DNA from: Tenrec ecaudatus
Taxonomy: Eukaryota; Chordata; Mammalia; Afrosoricida; Tenrecidae
Assembly (NCBI RefSeq): GCF_050624435.1
Contig: NC_134539.1
Location: 142,944,025-143,008,024 of the forward strand
Reading direction: 5' to 3'
DNA: 64,000 bases
The notes beneath the pieces were generated by a model that saw nothing but the letters and a program-made list of their open reading frames with translations, was not told where the DNA came from and made no database searches. This document shows positions 45,901 to 56,566 of this stretch, in pieces. Numbering within the stretch: the first letter of the stretch is position 1; each line of letters starts with the position of its first letter. The translations under genes were made by a program, and so were the position numbers.

Positions 45901-48900
45901 ATATGTAGGCTGATTTTCCTGGTATAGACATTATACTCTTCTTTTTAAAGCCTTGGTTGAGAAATGGAAAAGCAAAGCAAAACAAAAGCAATTTTGTTTC
46001 TTTAAGGAACCTACATGGAAATTAATGGAAAATAATTGAAGAAATGTATGTGTTTTAGTCTTGACAAGTATGCCTACTTCTTCCCTTTACTACGTGCTTT
46101 TCCAGCAGCGTGATGCGTGACTTGAGACATACCTTTTCGTGTATTCTAAAGTGGGATGAGCCTGGAAAACGGTTTTACTATTACTTCTTCGACAAGATTT
46201 AAATCCAGTTTCATTTTTCCGAGGGAGAAGAGATCTCTTGGTAGGCACCCTTCCTTCTCCTTCCTTTCCCACCTCCTCAAAGGGCACAGGGGCATCCGCC
46301 CACGTTGGGTCTAGGAAGTGGGGAATGGCAGCTGGCACAGGCGAAGAGAATGGAGTGGTTCTGCTTCCTCTACTTCGCGCTGCTCCTTCCTTTCCAAGGG
46401 GTAGCAGAGTATTTCTAAGGGCAGGAGATAGGCACTCTCCTCGGGTGGAGTCTTCAGTACTTGCTTCTTTTAAGGTGTGCCCGAGTGACTCACTTGTCAT
46501 CACGGCAAAGTGTAACAACTTGTCCCTCATGTTTCCCTCTGGGTCAGCAATTTATTTCTTTTCAGTCCTCATTAACTAAAAAGTATATTTCTTTAAAAAC
46601 CATTTCTTTTTCAAGTTCACTCCATGCTGTTTGAGTGGACAAGGACCTTTTGAATGACCTGGGAAATTTTTGCACAACATGGCATTGGGCTGATTGGGGA
46701 GGACAAACAATAGGACTGCCTTTTGACTTCCCTCTGGGAAGCAGAAGGCCTATAAATTTGTAAAGGGTTGGGGGGATTCAGAGACTAGGCTTGTCGAACA
46801 ACTTCTCTTCAAAGCAGCTACACGATGCCTTTAAAAATGTGCTTTCCTGCATATGTTTTGAGGTTCACCCCTGGTTATGAAGCAGTCAGTCCCAAGCCTG
46901 TTTCTATAGTATAGGCACTCATGACGCTGGCAAGGAAGCATTGGACTGCTCACGGTAAGGTTGATGGTTCAAACTCACCGCCATTCTGAGGGAGATAGAT
47001 GAGGCTATCTGCTCCACCCATATAAAGATTGATAGCCTTGGAGCCCCCAGAGAGGGGTGTTAAGAGCTGGAACTGGTTCGATGGCGGTGGGTTGGGTGGG
47101 CTCCCATAACCAGCTTTCAGCCACTCCTCGTTGATTCAGTGCTTTGTCATGCTGTGCTCTGCGCTTCACGCTGTCTTCTTCCCTTTCCTCGAGGAGTTTC
47201 TCTGGCACGGGACACTGCTTGAGCAGGTGACTGCATGTACATACACACGAATGCGTAAATCCTCGTGCCGGCATCACTTATCATCCACAGTGACGCGGTC
47301 TACCCTCCACTGTGTGCCTTTCAGAGGCATCTCGGGCATGTCGCGGGGTCTGTCACTTCCCCGGGCAGAGCTCCCCGAGTACGGTGCCGTGATTTGTGGA
47401 CTGCTGCCGGCCAGTGCCTAAGTGTTTCAGCCTGTGTGTTCTCTTTCACTGCAGACGAACAAGAAGCATTGGATTCGATCATGAAGGATCTGGTGGCCCT
47501 CCAGATGGGCCGACGCTCCCGGCTACCTGGATACGAGACCATGAAGAACAAGGACACGGGCCACCCAAATAGACAGGTGTGTGTGCTAGCTGGATTTGTC
47601 GGGGAGGGGGTTAGTCGTGGGAAAAGTGTGAGCAGCCAGGGTTCTGTTGTAGCAGGCTTGGGTGCTGTTGGCTTGTTCCTTTCAGAGTCTGTTCAGTGCT
47701 AAGTGATAGACAGCAGCACGGAGTGGGCCCATGATCTGGAGTCCAGACCCTGTGCGCCTGATCTGATAGCGCGGTAGCCGTGGAAACCAAGAGTAGTCCT
47801 TGTGCTGCTGCTGGAGACGGTATCCATGTACTTCTTTTTCTTTACTAAGTATTTGGCAGATATTCTATCCGGATTTGTGACTCCTAACGCAGATAAAATC
47901 GTGCATACTCTAAAAGTTCATTTTGATATCCGCTTACATAAAGTCAAGCTAAAGAGAGAAGATTCTTTTGATTAGAATGTCACTTGGTGTATTCGAAAGG
48001 CAGTGGTGAGCGGCTTTGTGTTGGTACTGTTTGTGGGATTTCCTCCTTAGGAGCTGGGGGACTCGAGGTGCCTGCTTTATTGAAGTTGCCTGCTGTTTAG
48101 GGAAGTGGTTTTTAATCCTGGTCACAGTTCGCTTTGTGTGCTGCTGCAGGTCTCACCTCCAGTGTCCTCTGCCTCTGTCACCTGAGCGTTTCGGCCTGCA
48201 GAGAGGCATGAGGGCAGGGGCGCCTTGCTTCCCCCTGGGTTTCCAGAGCAGCACCTGGGGGTTGATGGAAATGTTTTCATGACGTTCTCCCTTGTGGGCT
48301 GTGTCCTCAGCAGTCTTCTCCGCTCCTCCTTCCACCATGTCCACCCGCCAGAAGACCCTGGTGCCTGGAGGACCACACCAGGCCCTGGGTTTTTTCCCTT
48401 GGGGCCTACAAAGTGTAGCTCCCGGAGTGTTCCTGCCTTCAGGAATACTAGGGGCCCTGAGTCCTTTTGTTTCATGTTAGAACACGAGGAAGGAGTCATT
48501 TCACAAGCGGCTTTTATTTTTATGGCCACCTTACAGAGTCAAGGGGACAGGGGACCAGGGCCCATTCTTGTATTATTTTCGTACATTGTTCTATCTAATC
48601 GCTTTGGTTCTCACCTAACATTCAAAGCCACTTTTGGAAGGAGCTGTTCTTAGCAGAAGTGAGTCCCCTCCCCCAGGCAAATGACCTCACTTTCCTTCCT
48701 GTCTTCCTATGTGGCGTGTGCTCACTAACGCGCTCCAATCAGCTGATCCTTCGCCTCACTGGACTGTTGGTGTGGACATCAGATAGTGGGCGAATAGGAG
48801 ACGCGTTCTGGAGTTCAAAAGCCCAGAGGGACTGGGAAAGGAAGGATGGAGTGGTCCCCAGTTCGTTCCTTGTAAGGAGATTGTCTGTTAAGAGTCCTTC

Positions 48901-49231
48901 TGCTTCGAACTTAAAACTGATTAAAAGAGAAGTCCCCGTCGTGTGCTGTGCCTGCTGCTGTGTCTTCAAGCCAAGGGGTCATGAAGGGAGAAGGCTGGGG
49001 AAAGAATTAAGTGCTGGTTAGGAAATAAGCCAAAAAGAGACACTGGCTCTGTGCACCCACCGTTTACTTGAATGTCGTTCACACGTTTTCCTGTTGCCTG
49101 GAGGACATAAATTAACCTCAGTTTTTTTGTTTTTAAAGAAAAAGCACAACAGCAGCAGCCCAGCCCTTCTGAACAGCCCCACAATAACCACAAGCTCATG
49201 TGCAGGGGCCAGTGAGAAAAAGAAATTTTTG
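39343..49231 (+). CDS. MAP3K3: MAP3K3 (MEKK3), exons 1-3, 3'-partial in window
   Basis: Ser/Thr kinase of the MAP3K family that activates the MEK5-ERK5, p38, JNK and NF-kB routes in the cytoplasm. Coding exon 1 is four bases, ATGG at 39343-39346, in a near-ideal Kozak context (GCCATCGCCACCATGG) followed by GTGAGT. Exon 2 is 47455-47576 (ACGAACAAGAAGC... to ...AATAGACAG). Joined they read [19 protein letters not shown] and on to [11 protein letters not shown], the known MEKK3 N terminus. Exon 3 at 49139-49231 is the optional 31-residue cassette, described separately. The PB1 domain (human SDVRIKFEHNGERR...) and the kinase domain are not present: I searched the rest of the window by eye for the PB1 start and did not find it, so 49232-64000 should be intron. 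Relative to the human sequence as I recall it, exon 2 has a few substitutions such as ALNS to ALDS and NRRHRMPG to GRRSRLPG. Confidence 0.95.
40217..40385 (+). mobile_element. MER5A-type hAT-Charlie remnant
   Basis: TTGGAATCACCTTGGGATC and AGCTCCCCAGGTGATTCCAG are the two arms typical of MER5A, an ancient placental element. In MAP3K3 intron 1. Confidence 0.65.
40437..40653 (-). repeat. AfroSINE
   Basis: CTTTACAGGAGTAGAAAGC and ATCACCACGCCACCAGAGC. MAP3K3 intron 1, close after the MER5A remnant. Confidence 0.8.
41120..41168 (+). repeat. AfroSINE 3' fragment
   Basis: CAGAGTTGGAATCGACCCCAC only. Confidence 0.4.
41745..42172 (+). mobile_element. LINE tail copy with CA microsatellite
   Basis: 5'-truncated copy of the GACACAATGGATG subfamily ending CCCCCAATAAAATGATTTATTG and an A-rich tail. 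A (CA)n tract at 41879-41905 has grown inside it. In MAP3K3 intron 1. Confidence 0.65.
42244..42445 (+). repeat. AfroSINE, full length
   Basis: AGCTCTGGTAGCACAGTGG to GAGTCAGAATAGGCTTG; AGAAAGATGTGGCGATC in the middle. MAP3K3 intron 1. Confidence 0.85.
43096..43296 (+). mobile_element. Short SPIN derivative (201 bp)
   Basis: CAGCGGCTTACAACC to GAATGAGAACCACTG, with diverged target duplications ATCTAGAA (43088) and TTCCAGAA (43297). A small duplication (GAGAATGAGAA) disturbs the right terminus. Inserted in MAP3K3 intron 1. Confidence 0.88.
44865..45032 (-). repeat. AfroSINE, diverged
   Basis: TTCACGGGAGCAGGTTGCC and CTCATTGTGCCGTCTGGGC. Confidence 0.6.
45130..45238 (+). repeat. MIR SINE
   Basis: CAGATGGGAAAATTAAGGTG, then CTCCCAGCTAGTACATAAT and AAGCCCAGGACTTCCTGGC, the MIR middle region. 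In MAP3K3 intron 1. Confidence 0.7.
46913..47095 (+). repeat. AfroSINE
   Basis: AAGCATTGGACTGCTCACGG to GAACTGGTTCGATGGCGG. It lies 360 bp before MAP3K3 exon 2. Confidence 0.75.
47577..49138. other. MAP3K3 intron 2
   Basis: 1.56 kb between exon 2 and the cassette exon, with no SINE or LINE copy that I can see. Low repeat content next to an alternative exon could reflect constraint, or chance at this length. Confidence 0.4.
49139..49231 (+). CDS. MAP3K3: MAP3K3 alternative cassette exon (31 residues)
   Basis: A 93-nt exon bounded by TTTTAAAG and GTAAGG. It is phase 0 at both ends, so it can be skipped without a frameshift. It encodes 31 residues beginning [14 protein letters not shown] and ending SEKKKFL, matching the insert that separates the longer from the shorter human MEKK3 isoform as I remember it. 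It is Ser/Thr/Lys-rich and falls between the N-terminal tail (NRQ) and the PB1 domain. The acceptor pyrimidine tract is T-rich but ends in AAAG, a weak context that fits regulated inclusion. Confidence 0.88.
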
Positions 49232-49454
49232 GTAAGGAACCAAGCCACCCCTTAAAGGTGAAATGTGCTTTCTGATATGATATTCATGATATGAAGAGTG
49301 TAGATTTCATTTCTGGGATAAGGCATTTTCGAGAGGACATAGGAGCCGCTGGCTACACATGACCTGTGTCCTGTGCGCTAGTCACCGTTTCTCACAGCAG
49401 GGCTACTCCTCGTCTCTCAGTGCCGCCCAGCAAATGTTCCTGATGATGGAAATG

Positions 49455-49592
49455 TTCTAGATAGGTGCTATCCAGTATGGTAGCCACTGGTCACATGGGG
49501 CTATCGAGCAACTGACTTTGAAACTTTATTTACTTTTTTAGAATTTAAGTAGGCATATGTGGCTAGTGGCTTTTGTTTGGAACAGCACAGCT
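49455..49592. mobile_element. Ancient hAT-Charlie-like remnant
   Basis: The arms GGTGCTATCCAGTATGGTAG and GGCTAGTGGC...GGAACAGCACA form the inverted ends of a known mammalian Charlie-type family. It begins about 220 bp after the MAP3K3 cassette exon. Confidence 0.5.
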
Positions 49593-50974
49593 TGATGTTC
49601 TGAATACCAGAGACTGTTGGTTTTGACGGGACAAGAAATGAGGTATGTGAGGCTTGGAGCCTCATTGGTGCAACCAACCATTCCTGTCACATAGGCACAG
49701 GGGTTTAGATATCATGATAAACTTATCAGCAGGAATCCCATCTGAGGATTCAATTTCAGGGGGACGGTGGGATCTGGGGAGCTCTGATCGAAGCCCAGAG
49801 CACCTAAGCATAGCTCTTTAGAAACTGGAACTCACGTTTTCTGCCAGCGTGGCATCGAAGGGCTATGAAAATGTCACAGTAGTTTTCCCATATATGCAGT
49901 CACAGTGGAGTAGAGGCCCCACTGCTGACCAAGAAAGTTGTCTTTCAGCAAAATCCTGAAAGCAGAAAGAGAGAGCAAGTCTCTGTGCACACGGAGGGGG
50001 TGTTTGCAGCTTAGTGTATTCCAAAGAACCTGGCCGGGGAGCTCAGAGATATTGTTAATAATCCATTTGATAGGACTTTATCATTTACAGAGTGAATTCA
50101 CATGTATTTATTGTTGGTTTTGTTAGTTTGGGCCTGGGTAGGATGGAACCGTCTTTTGCATGATTTCACCAGAAGGCTCATGCTCAGGAATAGGAGAAAC
50201 AGCAGATGCAAACCTAAGCTAAGTGGCTAGGAAAGGCCAAGCTGGGCAACTGGTTGAGGTAAAGATTCCAGTTGCAGAGCCCTTTGACAGTCACCAAGTC
50301 CTTTGGCTAGCCCTGGGGCTTGTTTGGTAAGGGTGAAATGGTAGTGGCAGAGGCAAGCAGGCCTTCGGTGTGAGAGCAGCAGTGCCAGCTACAAGGCATT
50401 GTGGAGATCGGCACAACCTTCTAGGGCTTAGGCTTGACACAGCCAGCAGCAGGCTCATTGACAGAATTGTTTGGAGGCCGAGGCCGGAAAAACGGGAAAA
50501 CCTAATTTAATTTCTATTTGGCACGACTTTAGACTTCCTTTTTTCTCTGAGTAAATGAGCTAGGTAACTAATTGAAAAGGAGACTGCCTTGGAGAACAGA
50601 TAAGCCTTCTGAGCAGCTCTGGAAGTCCACGGACAGTGAGGCGCCAGCCATCGTAGGATGTAGGGTCTTTGCTCGCCTTTCTGTCCATTCCATCCGTGGC
50701 AAGAGCTGGATGGCGATTCCTCAAGGCTTGAAAGGCCCTGGACTTTCTGTGAACTGCGGTTGGCTCTGCTGGCCATGACGGACAATGCTCCTTTAGCTGT
50801 GGGTGCTGGGTCTCTGGGCTGGCCAGTTTTCCTGTAGGCAAGAAGAGCACAGGCTACAAGTCATGGAGAGGCCCGCCGCATCCATTCAGGGTTTACAATT
50901 TGCAGAGTGTGCTTGCAGCAACAATTTGCGGAATTGGCAACAACAAGTATCAAAAACAAAATTCTCACAGCTTT
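49593..50974. other. MAP3K3 intron 3, first part
   Basis: No repeat or gene recognised between the Charlie-like remnant and the AfroSINE at 50975. Confidence 0.4.
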
Positions 50975-51125
50975 CAATTTGATTCCAACTCCCAGTGATT
51001 CTGTAGGACAGAGTTGAACTGCCCCTGTGCATTTCTGAGGCTGTATATCTCCACAGGAGCAGAAAGCCTTGCTTTCTCCCATGGAACCACTGACCTGTGG
51101 TGAGCAGTTCACTGTGTGCAGCCCC
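50975..51125 (-). repeat. AfroSINE directly before an RTE 5' end
   Basis: GATTCCAACTCCCAGTGATTC to GAGCAGTTCACTGTGTGCAG. It abuts the leader of the RTE LINE at 51128. Confidence 0.75.
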
Positions 51126-51127
51126 TA

Positions 51128-52620
51128 CCACTGGTCTGTCAGTTTGTTGTGCTGTGGTGGCTTGTGTGGTGCTGGAAGCTGTATCACTGGTATTTCAAAC
51201 GTCAGCAGGGCAGCCCAAAGTGAACCGGTTTCAGTGGAGCTTCCAGACTAGGAGCAGACGAAGAAGGAACGAATCAGCTGTCCCCTTTGGAGGAATTAGC
51301 TGCTGACAACCGTATGCAGAGCACTGAAACACTGTCAGATACTCGAGGGCCTAATGAATGGAGGCAGAGCGTGTCAGAGATAGTGCCAGAGAGGAGTCAT
51401 TTAGCTCAGAAGACACTCAAATACAACCGAGGAAGAGCTGCCTTCTCCAGGTGAAGTTGACCATAGTGACGCGAATGGAGTGAAGCCTTCAAAGTCTTCA
51501 TTTGCTGATGGGGCAGGGTTCCAAATGAGAAGAAACAGCTGCAGAAAATCTACAAATAATCAGAACCTGTACCAACTCTGAATCTAGGAAAATTATGCCA
51601 TCAACAATGAAATGCATTAAGATCGATATCTTAGGTGCTAGCTGAAATGGATTGGTATTGGTCTTTTTTAATCAGAAAATGATATGATTTCCTATGCTGT
51701 GAATGGTATAATCACGAGGAATGGTGTTCCATCCCTTCTCCAAAAGGACATCTCAAGATCTATCTTGAAGTACAGTACTGTCTGGGATAGGATTATATCT
51801 ATCCACGTATAAGGAAAATCCACTCCAAACAACTATGATTCAAAGTTACACACCAACCAGGGAAGTGAGGTGATAAAAAAATTGAATTCTACCAATGATG
51901 TGGAACAGGAATGTCATTGCCGGTAACAGATGGATCTTGGCTGAAAGCAGGGAATACCAGAAAGATGTGTACTTGTGTTTTATTAAAGATCAAAGATTGC
52001 ATCCTTCAGTGTGGATTCTGACTCAAATGTAAAGAAGACCGAAATCTTCCCAACTGGACCAATAGGGGACATAACAGAGAAAAGGTTGAAGTTGTCAATT
52101 ATTTCATCTTGCCTGAATCCACAATCAGTGCTCAGGGAAGCAGAGTCAAGAAATCAGATGACACCCTGCATTAAGTCCATCTGCTTCACAGACCCCTGAA
52201 AGTGTTGAGAAACAAAGAGGCCACTTTGAGGGAGAACTGAGGTGCCTTCTTTGAAGGTGAAAGTTGAATAAGGAAGACCGAAGAAAAATCAGTGCATTTG
52301 AACTATGATGTTGGTAAAGAATACTGAAAGTACTGTGAACTGCCAAAAGAACAAACAAATCTGTCTTGGAAGAAGTGCAGCCAAAATACTTCTTCAAGGC
52401 CAGGATGTCGAGACTTGGTCATGTTAGGAGAGAGCAGTCCTTGCAGAAGGATGTTGTGTGTGGTAAAGTGGAGGGGCAGCAAAAGCAAGGAAGGCCTTAA
52501 TGGGCTGGATTGACACAGGGGCTCAAGCATCGCCCTTGTGGGGATAAAGCCGGATTGGGCAGTCCAGTTGGGCTCCGTTGGACAGAGGCTCACTAGGAGT
52601 CCGAACCAACATGGGACCCG
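51128..52620 (+). mobile_element. RTE-clade LINE, internally deleted but with both ends
   Basis: Has the 5' leader of the element (GTTGTGCTGTGGTGGCTTGTG), the endonuclease start (AATCAGAACCTGTACC), then jumps into reverse transcriptase (GGATCTTGGCTGAAAGCAGG) and on to the C terminus (ATGTCGAGACTTGGTCATG; RLGHVRREQSLQKD) and the tail. The roughly 1.5 kb left of an original of about 3 kb shows large internal deletions. In MAP3K3 intron 3. Confidence 0.7.
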
Positions 52621-54135
52621 ACAATAGGTGCAGCCTTCTGTGGCACCAGGGCTCCGTCAGCAGCACAGCCTGTGGATGGCACTTGGGGTTTACAGAGCCC
52701 TTTCACAGAGGGGCTGAGAGCAGCCAGGAGGCAAACCCAGATCTTGGGACTCCAGAGCATTTCTACCACGCATAAGTCATACGACGTTCCTTCTATAACC
52801 TTCGTTGTTCCACCTAAAAGATAGGCCTAGTCATACCCAACAAGTCTGCCTTTTAAGGTTCTCGTCAGATGAGTGCCATAATGCAGTACTTTGAACATTG
52901 TAAGGTGGATGTACAAACACACGTAAAGTCGTGGTGCGAACGCTGTGTCCATTGGGGCTCTGGGATTGCGGGTCTGAGCTGCTGAGAACTTCGAACCAGA
53001 GCATGGAATTGAGGGCGTGGTGGCTTTTCTGCCTGCACAGGATTGTCCTTCCTGGCACCCTGTTGGACCCTGTTTCCACTAGTACTTATTTCTCTTGAAT
53101 CTCAGCAAAATGGCAGGTAGAGGCATTGAACAAACACCAGAGTCGGGTTAATCCTCCATGTGTTCACTGTTGGGTACTTCTCAATGCAGAAGCTACTGTC
53201 CTGGGGCCAGCAGGGCCTGACTGTCCATTCTGGAAGAAGGGTCCTCTTTCCAGGAGCTGCCCCCTAGCAAGGGAGGGGATTGAGACCACTGCTCTGTCTC
53301 TTTCCGCTCCCCCCGCCCCCCGCCCCTTTCGAAGGGGCTTGTGGATTGGCCAATTTGAAAATAGAACACACTGAAAGCAACATAGAAGCTTGGCATTCAT
53401 TACATTTTGTAAGAAAGTTACTGTATAATCCTATCTTTCAGTGATCTTTGGGCTTTTCCTGAGCTATATTTACAGATAAGATGTTGGTAAAACATTTAAC
53501 CCAGGTGTGGATGTTCTCCAGCAAATACAGGGCAGTGGAGCAATGCAGAATCAGGGAGAGGGTCCGAGGGCTGATGGCTAAAGAGCCCTTTGCCAGGACA
53601 GAGTGGTTCACAAACCTTTGTCGAATAAACAGTTGCTTTTTCTGGATTACTTAGTGTTCTCTCGGGTTGGCTACATGCATAGCTGTCAAATTCGGACTTT
53701 GAGAAGATCATAGCTTAGACTAACTTCAGGATCATCCTTCACTCCTGCGATCAGCCTGGAGGCCTGAACTGTCTCTCCTGGGGCATGACTCTCAGGACTG
53801 CTTTCACCACATTGGCTGTGGAGGCCCGGGGACTTGAACCTGCCTAGACCTGAATTCCTGTATGGGAATTCTTCACTTATGCGCTGTAACCCCTCTTCAT
53901 TCAGTCCAGCACGTGCTTATGTCCAAGCTACTTGAGTCATGCGTATGCTTTGTGCCCCAGGAAATAATACATGTGAGAAAAAAGTGAAGGTGGCATGTGG
54001 CTTTGCCTCAAAAGATACAGGGATGCTAAGTTCAGTGGGAGGGTGAGCTTGGGCTAAAAGCTTCACAGATTACTTCTACAGGAATGGTGCGTGAACCGGG
54101 CCATGAAGGGTGTATAAAAAAAAGTTCATTGTTGG
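52621..54135. other. MAP3K3 intron 3, unassigned
   Basis: No gene or repeat named. A C-rich run (CCCCCGCCCCCCGCCCC) lies at about 53310-53328. Confidence 0.4.
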
Positions 54136-54300
54136 CATTTTGTGCCATTGAGTGGATTCTAACCCAGGGTAACCCAGGGTAACCCATGGTAACCCATGGT
54201 AGCGTCTTGGCTGTAATCTCTACAGAGCAGATTGGTCTTCTGTGATGTGACTCTGGGTAGATCCAGACCCGGACTCCGGACCTTGTAAAAGTCTGTGAGG
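54136..54300 (-). repeat. AfroSINE with a 10-bp tandem expansion
   Basis: The stretch AACCCAGGGT is repeated about four times (54161-54200), the last two units as AACCCATGGT, inside the 3' part of the SINE. Confidence 0.55.
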
Positions 54301-54494
54301 TGGAAAGGAGGGCACGCCTGCTTGGGAACCAGAATGAGTAAAGGCCTAGGAGTAGAAAGGCCTGTGGCGTAGCTGAAGGCATGAAGTGGGCACTGATCTT
54401 ACAGGAGAGGAGAGCTCCTGTTGGAGCAGGGTGAGGCACTGAGGTAAGCTGAATGAGCCCACATACCAGAGGTCTCTTAGGATTTAGACTACAT

Positions 54495-54690
54495 GTTCTC
54501 AAGATTATTCGACCTACTGCCCCTTTTCAGAAAATTTAGGAATTATACAGTGCCCCCTGGCAATTAAAAACCTAAACTGTAGCCCATAATCCAGGATAAA
54601 GCATAGGTATCTGTTATTACAGACCATCTGGATCGTTCCAGGGTCCCCCAGGGGGCGCCATCACCCACTTTAGGAAACACTGCCATAGAT
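54495..54690. mobile_element. Ancient MER-type DNA transposon remnant
   Basis: Recognised from CGACCTACTGCCCCTTTTCAG at the left and CACCCACTTTAGGAAACACTG at the right. It contains a CTCF-like word (CCCCCAGGGGGCGCC at 54645-54659). The LINE at 54711 inserted just after it. Confidence 0.45.
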
Positions 54691-54710
54691 TGGTCACTGG
54701 TTGCTTTTTT

Positions 54711-55706
54711 TTTTTTTTTTAACAATTTATTGGGGCTCATACAATTCTTTTCACAGTTCATACATATACATACATCAATTGTATAAAGCACATCTGTACA
54801 GTCTTTGCCCTAATCATTTTTTTCTCTTTTCTTCTTTTACATTTTATTAGGGACTCATACAACTCTTACCACAATCCATACATATACATACATCAATTGT
54901 ATACAGCACATCCATACATTCCCTGCCCCAATCATTCTCAAGGCATTTGCTCTCCACTTAAGCCCCTTGCATCAGGTCCTCTTTTTTTTCCCCCCTCCCT
55001 CCCCATTCCCCCCTCCCTCATATGCCCTTGGTAATTTATACATCGTTATTTTGTCATATCTTGCCCTATCCGGAGTCTCCCTTCCCCCCTTCTCTGCTGT
55101 CCCTCTCCCAGGGAAGAGGTCACATGTGGATCCTTGTAATCAGTTCCCCCTTTCCAACCCACTCACCCTCCACTCTCCCAGCATCGTCCCTCACACCCTT
55201 GGTCCTGAAGGTATCATCCACCCTGGATTCCCTGTACCTCCAACCCTCATATGCACCAGTGTACAGCCTCTGTCCTATCCAGCCCTGCAAGGTAGAATTC
55301 GGATCATGGTAGTTGGGGGGAGGAAGCATCCAGGATCTGGGGGAAAGCTGTGTTCTTCATCGGTACTACCTCGCACCCTAATTAACCCATCTCCTCTCCT
55401 AAACCCCTCTATGAGGGGCTCTCCATTGGTCGACACTTGGGCCTTGGGTCTCCACTCTGCACTTCCCCCTTCATTTAATATGATATATATATATATATAC
55501 ACATATACATATACACATATATACACATACATACACACACTTATATCTTTTTTTTTTTTGCATGATGCCTTATACCTGGTCCCTTGGGCACCTCGTGATC
55601 GCACTGGCCGGTGTGCTTCTTCCATGTGGGCTTATTTGCTTCTGAGCTAGATGGCCGCTTGTTCACCTTCAAGCCTTTAAGACCCCAGACACTATCTGGA
55701 GGAAAA
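54711..55706 (-). mobile_element. LINE insertion with two tails and one target duplication
   Basis: Flanked by a perfect 15-bp duplication ACTGGTTGCTTTTTT (54696-54710, 55707-55721). Read on the minus strand, an 870-bp copy runs to its AATAAAATG, then an A-rich joint, then a second 110-bp tail ending in AATAAATTG and a long A-run. Contains an (AT)/(CA) microsatellite at 55480-55545. Confidence 0.75.
55480..55545. repeat. AT/CA microsatellite inside a LINE
   Basis: Alternating TATATATATA, CACATATACATATACACATA and ACACACAC units. Confidence 0.8.
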
Positions 55707-55775
55707 ACTGGTTGCTTTTTTAACAAGGGATGTGAATGGATTGGAAGGGAGAGATGCCGAGAGGTTTCCATCTGG

Positions 55776-55955
55776 GATCAAGTCCAGATTCCAACTCCTG
55801 TAACCTGTGAGGACCCAGAACTGCCTGGTAGGGATCTCTGAGGCTATAAGACCTTTATACAGCAAGCTGTTTCCTCTTTCTCCCTCAGATTGGCTGCTGG
55901 ACTGCCATCTTTTACCTAGCCACCTTGTGTTCAACCCTCTGCGCCACCAGAGCTC
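55776..55955 (-). repeat. AfroSINE
   Basis: GTCCAGATTCCAACTCCTG to CTGCGCCACCAGAGCTCC. Confidence 0.75.
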
Positions 55956-56566
55956 CTTCCAGGAGACGTGAGGCAGGAATCCAGGAATGAGGGGAAGGGG
56001 GCCCAGCAAGGGTGGTCACGGGGAGAGTAGGAGGCTTGGGGGTAGGACGGGCTCTGAGGGGAGAGGAGGAACACCTCAGCGAGCAGGCCTGCACCTGCAT
56101 GGCTGAGCAGTGGTGCCAGCATTGGAGTGACTGGTTTGGGAGGGTGCCTGATGCCGACACAGAGAGAGAAAGTGATTTTGGGGTCACAGTGAAACAATTC
56201 TGTGGTTTTTGTGGATCCACAGTTCTTATCTGTAAGTCTAAAATCCACAAAAATACTGCAAATTAAGCAGCTTGTTTTGTTTCGTAAATTTGTAACAAAA
56301 AACATTTGGCAATAAAACTCTGCTTGAACTGACACAGGATAATTTTAGTCTCTTTCTTCCACTCACTGGGACTAGTCCTACTTGTCAGTTAAGGACCAGG
56401 AGAGCTGGGATACCTAGCACCTGTGGTGTCACCCCAGTATCCCAGCAACTTTAGCACAATGGAAGTTGTGCATCATGTCCATCGTGAGAGAGGGAAGGCT
56501 GGTACCTTTCCACAGTCAGTTAGGGCCCCAGACTGATGGAAGAACTGTTGGCCGCCTACCCTACCA

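Larger units (their letters stand above)
43305..46912. other. MAP3K3 intron 1, central part
   Basis: Only the AfroSINE at 44865 and the MIR at 45130 are recognised. 45240-46080 is AT-rich with no named element; 46090-46580 has short ORFs on both strands with no family match. Confidence 0.4.

Noticed and set aside
53800-53900. A tRNA-like phrase (GGGACTTGAACCTG)
   Set aside because: It resembles a tRNA T-arm on one strand, but no matching acceptor, D or anticodon arms are present; it may be a relic of an old SINE.
54159-54200. Possible interstitial telomere repeat (TAACCC-like)
   Set aside because: The unit is 10 bp (AACCCAGGGT), not TTAGGG, and it lies inside an AfroSINE; it is a small SINE-derived tandem expansion.
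54967-55650. A 227-codon plus-strand ORF
   Set aside because: It reads the antisense of a LINE 3' region and a microsatellite (YIYIYTYTYTH...). Related antisense ORFs appear in other copies of the same repeat, for example 3796-4074 and 60335-60707.
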